From Candidatus Nanopelagicales bacterium (GTDB lineage: Bacteria; Actinomycetota; Actinomycetes; S36-B12; UBA10799): a DNA stretch of 10,618 bases. Every line of letters starts with the position of its first letter. Position 1 is the stretch's first letter. Positions 6,223 to 10,618 of this stretch are shown here, piece after piece. The notes under the pieces were generated by a model. It did not search any database, had not been told where the DNA came from, and was given only the letters and a program-made list of their open reading frames with translations. The DNA lies in NCBI GenBank assembly GCA_025455985.1, contig JALOLM010000033.1:1-10618 (forward strand), read 5' to 3'. The position numbers were made by a program, and so were the translations under genes.

Positions 6223-7067
6223 ACGACATCGAAACCGCAAGGACCCTCGCCGGCGCACTGCCCTGGCTGAAGACCTTCCACGGCCAGATCGTCGTCATCA
6301 AGTACGGCGGTCATGCGATGATCGACGACGCCTTGCGCAAGGCCTTCGCCGAGGATGTGGTGTTCCTCAAGCTGGCAGGCATCAGGCCGGTCATCGTCCA
6401 CGGCGGCGGCCCGCAGATCAACGACATGTTGTCCAAACTGGACGTCCCGACGCAGTTCGTCGACGGACGCCGGGTCACTACCCCGGAGGTCATGGATGTG
6501 GTCCGGATGGTTCTGGTCGGTCAGGTGCAGCGCGAGTTGGTGAGTCTGCTCAACGCCCACGGCCCTTATGCCGTCGGTGTCAGCGGCGAGGACGCGCACC
6601 TGCTGACTGCGACCGCCCGCAGCGCCGAACTGGGCCTCGTCGGCGAGATAACCGAAGTGCGCCCGGAGTTCGTCCACACGCTGCTCGACGACGACCTGAT
6701 CCCTGTGGTCTCCACCGTCAGCCGCAGTGAGGACGGCGCCACCTACAACGTCAATGCCGACTCCGCCGCCGCGTCACTGGCCGTCGCGTTGGGGGCCGTG
6801 AAGCTCGTCGTGCTCACAGACATCGCGGGGCTGTACCGCGACTGGCCCGCCTGTGAGCAGTTCGTCTCGCAGATCGGCCCCGACGAACTGCGTGAGATGC
6901 TGCCCGATCTGGACTCGGGGATGCTGCCCAAGATGGAGGCTTGCCTCACCGCGCTCGACGGTGGTGTGCGGCGCGCCCACGTGGTCGATGGCCGCATCGC
7001 CCACGGAGTGCTGGTCGAGGTCTTCACGGATTCCGGGGTCGGCACAATGGTGGTGAACGAATCATGA
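6219..7067 (+). CDS. argB: Acetylglutamate kinase, probably arginine-inhibited type
   Basis: ArgB phosphorylates N-acetylglutamate with ATP, the usual control point of the cyclic arginine pathway. At 282 residues it has the standard amino-acid-kinase motifs: IKYGGHAM (27-34), VIVHGGGPQI (58-67), RRVTTPEVMDVVR (84-96), NVNADSAA (177-184) and SGMLPKMEA (233-241). The N-terminal helix before the first strand (ETARTLAGALPWLKTFHG) and the GGVRRAHVVDG segment (248-258) are traits of the hexameric, arginine-feedback-inhibited enzymes, so allosteric inhibition is likely by inference. The ATG at 6219 overlaps the argJ stop; there is no clear ribosome site, which points to translational coupling. Its stop overlaps the argD start by ATGA. 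Confidence 0.97.
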   Translation: MNDIETARTLAGALPWLKTFHGQIVVIKYGGHAMIDDALRKAFAEDVVFLKLAGIRPVIVHGGGPQINDMLSKLDVPTQFVDGRRVTTPEVMDVVRMVLVGQVQRELVSLLNAHGPYAVGVSGEDAHLLTATARSAELGLVGEITEVRPEFVHTLLDDDLIPVVSTVSRSEDGATYNVNADSAAASLAVALGAVKLVVLTDIAGLYRDWPACEQFVSQIGPDELREMLPDLDSGMLPKMEACLTALDGGVRRAHVVDGRIAHGVLVEVFTDSGVGTMVVNES

Positions 7068-8203
7068 CCACCTCACAGCAATGGACCGACCGCTGGCGGG
7101 CGGTGATGTCGAACAACTACGGCACCCCGCCAGTTGTCGTCGTGCGGGGCGAGGGCGCGTGGGTGTGGGACGCCGACGGCAAGAAGTACTTGGACATGGT
7201 TGCGGGGATCGCGGTTAACGCCCTGGGTCACGCACACCCCGCAATACAGCAGGCCGTCGCCTCCCAGATGGCGCAGTACGGCCACGTCAGCAATCTTGCG
7301 GCGCACCCTGTCGGGATCGAGCTGGCGGAGCGGCTGATCGAGCTGTCCGGCCGGCCCGGACGGGTCTTCTTCTGCAATTCCGGCGCTGAGGCCAACGAGG
7401 CAGCTTTCAAGGTCGCCCGCCTGTCAGGCGCCGGTGATGTTCTAGCTGCGCAGGGATCGTTCCACGGCCGCACGATGGGGGCGCTGTCCTTGACAGGCCA
7501 ACCCGCTAAGCGGGAGCCGTTCGAGCCGCTGGTCCCCGGCGTTCGCTTCTACGACTACGGCGCCGTACCCGACCTGACCGGCGCCGCAGCGCTCATCGTC
7601 GAACCGATTCAGGGGGAGGCTGGAGTCGTCACTGCCCCGGCGGGTTATCTGCCAGATCTGCGGGTAGCCACCACAGATGCCGCGGCTCTGCTGATCGCCG
7701 ATGAGGTGCAGACGGGAATCGGTCGCACGGGTCGCTGGTTCGCATCGCAGGGCGCAGAGCCCGACATGGTGACGCTGGCCAAGGGCCTGGGCGGAGGTCT
7801 TCCGATCGGGGCGCTGCTGACGTTCGGGCCGACCGCCGAACTGCTGGCGCCCGGACACCACGGTTCGACGTTCGGGGGAAGTCCGGCGGCATGTGCGGCG
7901 GCCTTGGCGGTATTGCGCGAGATCGAGAGCGGGGACCTGCTGCGCCACGTGCAGGACCTCAGCGCGCGCATCACCACAGAGCTGGAAGCCGCCCCCGGCG
8001 TGGAGCGGGTTCGGGGCGAGGGCCTGTTGTTGGGAGTGATCCTCCAAGAGCCGAAGGCCAAGCAGGTTGAGCTGGACTGCCGGCAAGCCGGTCTACTGGT
8101 CAATGCAATAGGCGACGAGGTGATCCGCCTTGCCCCGCCGTTGAACCTGACTGTCGAGCAGGCTGACCGCGCGACGTCCATCCTCGCCGAGGCGATCGCA
8201 TGA
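7064..8203 (+). CDS. argD: Acetylornithine aminotransferase
   Basis: ArgD is a class III, PLP-dependent aminotransferase that converts N-acetylglutamate semialdehyde and glutamate to N-acetylornithine; relatives also serve lysine synthesis. The 379-residue protein carries FFCNSGAEANEAAFK (102-116), SFHGRTMGALSLTGQ (132-146), EPIQGEAGV (180-188), IADEVQTGIGRTG (211-223, Asp213 binding the PLP ring nitrogen), the PLP Schiff-base lysine in TLAKGLGGGLPIGA (Lys240) and GSTFGGSP. The frame stays open upstream of 7064 but there it overlaps argB; the ATG at 7064 starts the family-typical N-terminus TSQQWTDRWRAVMSNNYGTP. It overlaps argB by ATGA and is itself overlapped by argR by ATGA, with no room for argF. 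Confidence 0.97.
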   Translation: MTTSQQWTDRWRAVMSNNYGTPPVVVVRGEGAWVWDADGKKYLDMVAGIAVNALGHAHPAIQQAVASQMAQYGHVSNLAAHPVGIELAERLIELSGRPGRVFFCNSGAEANEAAFKVARLSGAGDVLAAQGSFHGRTMGALSLTGQPAKREPFEPLVPGVRFYDYGAVPDLTGAAALIVEPIQGEAGVVTAPAGYLPDLRVATTDAAALLIADEVQTGIGRTGRWFASQGAEPDMVTLAKGLGGGLPIGALLTFGPTAELLAPGHHGSTFGGSPAACAAALAVLREIESGDLLRHVQDLSARITTELEAAPGVERVRGEGLLLGVILQEPKAKQVELDCRQAGLLVNAIGDEVIRLAPPLNLTVEQADRATSILAEAIA

Positions 8204-8703
8204 CCAACATCCTCAACACCCGGGCAGCCCGCCGGGAACTGATCGTCGAGATCATCCGCAGCGGTGCTGTGGGATCGCAGTCCGATCTTGTCGAACTTCT
8301 ACGTGAGCGCGGCATCGAGGTGACGCAGGCGACCGTTTCGCGCGACCTCGACGAGATCGGCGCGGTGAAGACGATCGCCGCCGATGGCCGGTCGCTGTAC
8401 GCCGTGCCCGCCGAGGGCGGGGAAGACCGGCTGCAGGCCGACGAACTCGAAGACATCAACGCTCGGCTGATCCGTGTGGCCGAAGACACTATGGTGTCGA
8501 TCGCGCACAGCGGCAACCTGGTCGTCCTGCGCACACCCCCCGGTGCGGCGCAGTACCTGGCGAGCGCGTTCGACCATTCCCATCTCACCGATGTCATCGG
8601 CACCATCGCCGGTGACGACACGATCATGCTCGTGGTCGCCGAATCCAGCACCGGTCAGGCCGTGGCCGACCGGTTGCAGCAACTCATCAAGAACCGTCGA
8701 TAG
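8200..8703 (+). CDS. argR: Arginine repressor
   Basis: ArgR is the hexameric arginine-sensing regulator that represses arginine synthesis genes when arginine is plentiful. The 167-residue protein has the N-terminal winged helix (about 7-70) with the recognition-helix motif TQATVSRDLDEIGAVK (42-57), a linker, and the C-terminal oligomerization and arginine-binding domain (about 83-165) containing VVLRTPPGAAQYLASAFD (108-125) and GTIAGDDTIM (134-143), where the paired aspartates contact arginine in known homologues. The ATG at 8200 has GAGG at 8189-8192 with 7-base spacing and overlaps the argD stop. Encoded within the operon, it should regulate itself through the argC-proximal palindrome. Its TAG stop is followed immediately by the argG ribosome site. 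Confidence 0.97.
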   Translation: MTNILNTRAARRELIVEIIRSGAVGSQSDLVELLRERGIEVTQATVSRDLDEIGAVKTIAADGRSLYAVPAEGGEDRLQADELEDINARLIRVAEDTMVSIAHSGNLVVLRTPPGAAQYLASAFDHSHLTDVIGTIAGDDTIMLVVAESSTGQAVADRLQQLIKNRR

Positions 8704-8706
8704 GAG
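8702..8706 (+). promoter_or_regulatory. Ribosome binding site of argG
   Basis: AGGAG overlaps the argR TAG stop and lies 6 bases before the argG ATG at 8713. It is the best Shine-Dalgarno sequence in the operon and marks the one junction between full-length arg genes without a start/stop overlap. Confidence 0.8.
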
Positions 8707-8712
8707 AACGAC

Positions 8713-9915
8713 ATGTCAGACAGAGTGGTACTCGCCTTCAGCGGCGGCCTGGACACCTCCGTGGCCATCGGCTGGATCAAGGAGCAGACCGGTGCCGAGG
8801 TCATCGCGATGGCCGTGGATGTCGGCCAGGGTGGCGAGGACATGGACGTGATCCGCGAGCGCGCGCTGGCGTGCGGTGCAGTCGAGTCCGAGGTCGCCGA
8901 CGCCCGCGAGGAGTTCGCCAACGAGTACTGCCTGCCGGCGCTCAAGGCCGACGCCTTGTACATGGACCGCTACCCGGTGGTCTCGGCGTTGTCCCGCCCG
9001 GTGATCGTCAAGCACCTCGTCGCCGCAGCCCACAAGCACAACGCGAACATCGTCGCGCACGGTTGCACCGGCAAGGGCAACGACCAGGTCCGCTTCGAGG
9101 TGGGGATCCGCAACCTCGCCCCGAACCTGCGCTGCATCGCGCCGGTCCGCGACCTCGCCCTCACCCGCGACAAGGCGATCGACTTCGCCGAGCGCGAGGG
9201 CCTGCCGATCGATGTGACCAGCAAGTCCCCGTACTCGATCGACCAGAACGTGTGGGGTCGCGCGGTCGAGACCGGTTTCCTGGAAGACATCTGGAACGGA
9301 CCCACCGAGGAGATCTACTCCTACACGAAGAACCCCGCAGAGCCCCGCGACGCCGACGAGGTGATCATCACGTTCGACAAGGGCCAGCCGGTGAAGATCG
9401 ACGGCCAGGACGTGTCGATGCTGCAGGCCATCGAGATCATGAACCAGCGTGCTGGTGCGCAAGGTGTCGGGCGGCTGGACCTCGTCGAGGACCGGCTCGT
9501 GGGCATCAAGAGCCGCGAGGTCTACGAGAGCCCCGGGCCTGTTGCGCTGATCACCGCACACATGGAACTGGTCAACGTCACCGTCGAGCGCGAGCTGCGT
9601 CGCTTCTCGCGCGGGGTGTCCCAGCGCTGGACGGAGCTGACCTACGACGGTCTCTGGTTCAGCCCGCTGCACAAGGCACTGAGCGGTTTCCTCGACGATG
9701 TCAACGCCTCGGTCTCCGGCGACATCCGGATGACGCTGCACGGCGGCAAGGCCGTGGTCACCGGGCGCCGCAGCGACGCCAGCTTGTACGACTACGGGTT
9801 GGCCACCTACGACTCCGGCGACACGTTCGACCAGTCCTTGGCACAAGGCTTCATCGAGTTGTGGGGGCTGCCGAGCCGTCTGGCCTACGCCCGGGACAAC
9901 CGAATCCATGGCTGA
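8713..9915 (+). CDS. argG: Argininosuccinate synthase
   Basis: ArgG joins citrulline and aspartate using ATP, giving argininosuccinate, AMP and pyrophosphate. The 400-residue length and start are typical of type 1 enzymes. The N-terminus holds the PP-loop VLAFSGGLDTS (6-16), followed by HGCTGKGNDQVRFE (116-129), TSKSPYSIDQNVWGR (169-183) and YESPGPVALITAH in the C-terminal half; all look intact. It is separated from argR by only nine bases and uses its own AGGAG site, so it is probably co-transcribed but translated independently. Its codons look more strongly C-ending than those of the upstream genes by eye, which would fit high expression; this was not computed. Its citrulline substrate must come from an ornithine carbamoyltransferase encoded outside this window. 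Confidence 0.97.
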   Translation: MSDRVVLAFSGGLDTSVAIGWIKEQTGAEVIAMAVDVGQGGEDMDVIRERALACGAVESEVADAREEFANEYCLPALKADALYMDRYPVVSALSRPVIVKHLVAAAHKHNANIVAHGCTGKGNDQVRFEVGIRNLAPNLRCIAPVRDLALTRDKAIDFAEREGLPIDVTSKSPYSIDQNVWGRAVETGFLEDIWNGPTEEIYSYTKNPAEPRDADEVIITFDKGQPVKIDGQDVSMLQAIEIMNQRAGAQGVGRLDLVEDRLVGIKSREVYESPGPVALITAHMELVNVTVERELRRFSRGVSQRWTELTYDGLWFSPLHKALSGFLDDVNASVSGDIRMTLHGGKAVVTGRRSDASLYDYGLATYDSGDTFDQSLAQGFIELWGLPSRLAYARDNRIHG

Positions 9916-10618
9916 GGGGAGAACCGGACAGGGGAGTCTGTGGGGCGGTCGCTTCGACCAGCCACCGGCTGCCGCGATGGTTGAGTTGAGCAAGTCCACA
10001 CACTTCGACTGGGCGCTGGCTCCGTACGACATCGCCCAAGGCGTCGCGCACGCCAACGCTCTGGCCCGAGCGGGCCTAGTCGACGATGCCACCCACCAGG
10101 CTCTGCTGTCGGGGCTGGGGCAGCTCGGCGATGAAGTTGCTTCGGGGTCGTTCGTTCCTGCGGAGTCCGACGAGGACGTGCACGGCGCGCTCGAGCGGCG
10201 GCTGATCGAGATCGTTGGTGAGGACGTCGGCGGGCGGCTTCGGGCTGGCCGCTCCCGCAACGACCAGGTCGCCACCGACCTGCGGTTGCTGCTGCTCGAC
10301 GTGTCAACGGCGCTGTCTTCGGACCTCGTGGGATTGTGCGAGGCGCTATTGACCCAAGCCGAGCGCCACAGTGCCGACCCCTCGCCAGGGTTCACGCATC
10401 TCCAGCACGCGCAGCCGGTGACCCTCGGGCACGAGATCGGCAAGCACGTCCAGCCATTTCTTCGTGACCTGTCCCGCCTGCGCGACTGGTCGGCCCGAAC
10501 ATCAGTCTCGCCGATGGGGGCTGGCGCTTTGGCCGGTAACGGCTTGGGCCTCGATCCGGTGGCGACCGCTGCTGACCTGGGCTTCGACACCAGTTTCGAG
10601 AACTCCATCGACGCGGTG
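9908..10618 (+). CDS. argH: Argininosuccinate lyase, 3' truncated by the window
   Basis: ArgH splits argininosuccinate into arginine and fumarate, the last step of the pathway. The first 237 residues are present, about half of the usual 460-480. Landmarks of the fumarase/aspartase superfamily are SLWGGRF (10-16), LSKSTHFDWALAPYDIA (27-43), SDEDVHGALERRLIE (87-101), GGRLRAGRSRNDQVATD (108-124) and FTHLQHAQPVT (162-172); the flexible catalytic-serine loop (GSSxMPxKxNP) lies beyond the edge. The ATG at 9908 overlaps argG by eight bases (ATGGCTGA) and gives the usual short leader before LWGGRF. No ribosome site is evident before it, so translation probably depends on ribosomes finishing argG. No sign of frameshift in the part seen. 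Confidence 0.95.
   Translation, partial: MAEGRTGQGSLWGGRFDQPPAAAMVELSKSTHFDWALAPYDIAQGVAHANALARAGLVDDATHQALLSGLGQLGDEVASGSFVPAESDEDVHGALERRLIEIVGEDVGGRLRAGRSRNDQVATDLRLLLLDVSTALSSDLVGLCEALLTQAERHSADPSPGFTHLQHAQPVTLGHEIGKHVQPFLRDLSRLRDWSARTSVSPMGAGALAGNGLGLDPVATAADLGFDTSFENSIDAV

Noticed and set aside
8716..10608. A 630-residue open frame on the minus strand opposite argG and argH
   Set aside because: It lies wholly antisense to two well-conserved genes, has no recognisable domain and is rich in Arg/Ser/Pro, as expected for a shadow frame in GC-rich DNA.
1..10618. Undescribed defence, mobile or RNA-based system
   Set aside because: No transposase, integrase, direct-repeat array, tRNA, unusual nuclease or orphan gene cluster was seen; nearly all bases are explained by known gene families and their promoters.

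Overview
This is ordinary chromosomal DNA from a high-GC Gram-positive bacterium (Actinomycetota). The evidence is the strong G/C bias at third codon positions, the gene order argC-argJ-argB-argD-argR-argG-argH with 4-base ATGA overlaps, promoters that place a TANNNT -10 box directly before a start codon (leaderless transcripts), and an FadD-type acyl-CoA ligase and a secreted propeller protein of actinobacterial style. The genus cannot be fixed from the sequence alone. The overall GC content looks to be in the mid-sixties by eye; it was not computed.

The left part (1-4024) is all read leftward. From left to right it holds the 5' end of a small regulator that looks like MarR (cut by the window edge), a NAD(P)-binding NmrA-like protein that overlaps it by ATGA, a secreted PD40/TolB-like beta-propeller with a proline-rich linker and an Ig-like tail, and an AMP-forming acyl-CoA ligase. 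The regulator and NmrA-like genes form a two-gene operon. Its promoter carries a strong palindrome over the -10 box, as expected for autoregulation by a MarR-type repressor. The propeller gene has its own good promoter and a leaderless start.

The right part (4079-10618) is a rightward arginine biosynthesis operon. ArgJ, ArgB, ArgC and ArgD make N-acetylglutamate from glutamate, phosphorylate it, reduce it and transaminate it to N-acetylornithine; ArgJ then moves the acetyl group back to glutamate and releases ornithine. ArgG and ArgH (cut at the right edge) turn citrulline into arginine. ArgR is the arginine-sensing repressor, encoded inside the operon it probably controls, and a 20-bp imperfect palindrome over the argC promoter is the likely ArgR operator. 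The step between the two halves, ornithine carbamoyltransferase (ArgF), is absent: argD overlaps argR directly where argF sits in mycobacteria, so argF must lie elsewhere.

The 54-bp gap between the ligase and argC is a divergent promoter region. No RNA genes, CRISPR arrays, insertion sequences or phage genes were seen, and no undescribed multi-gene system is evident. The best items for follow-up are the altered ATP-binding loop of the ligase, the two promoter palindromes, the leaderless promoters and the missing argF.
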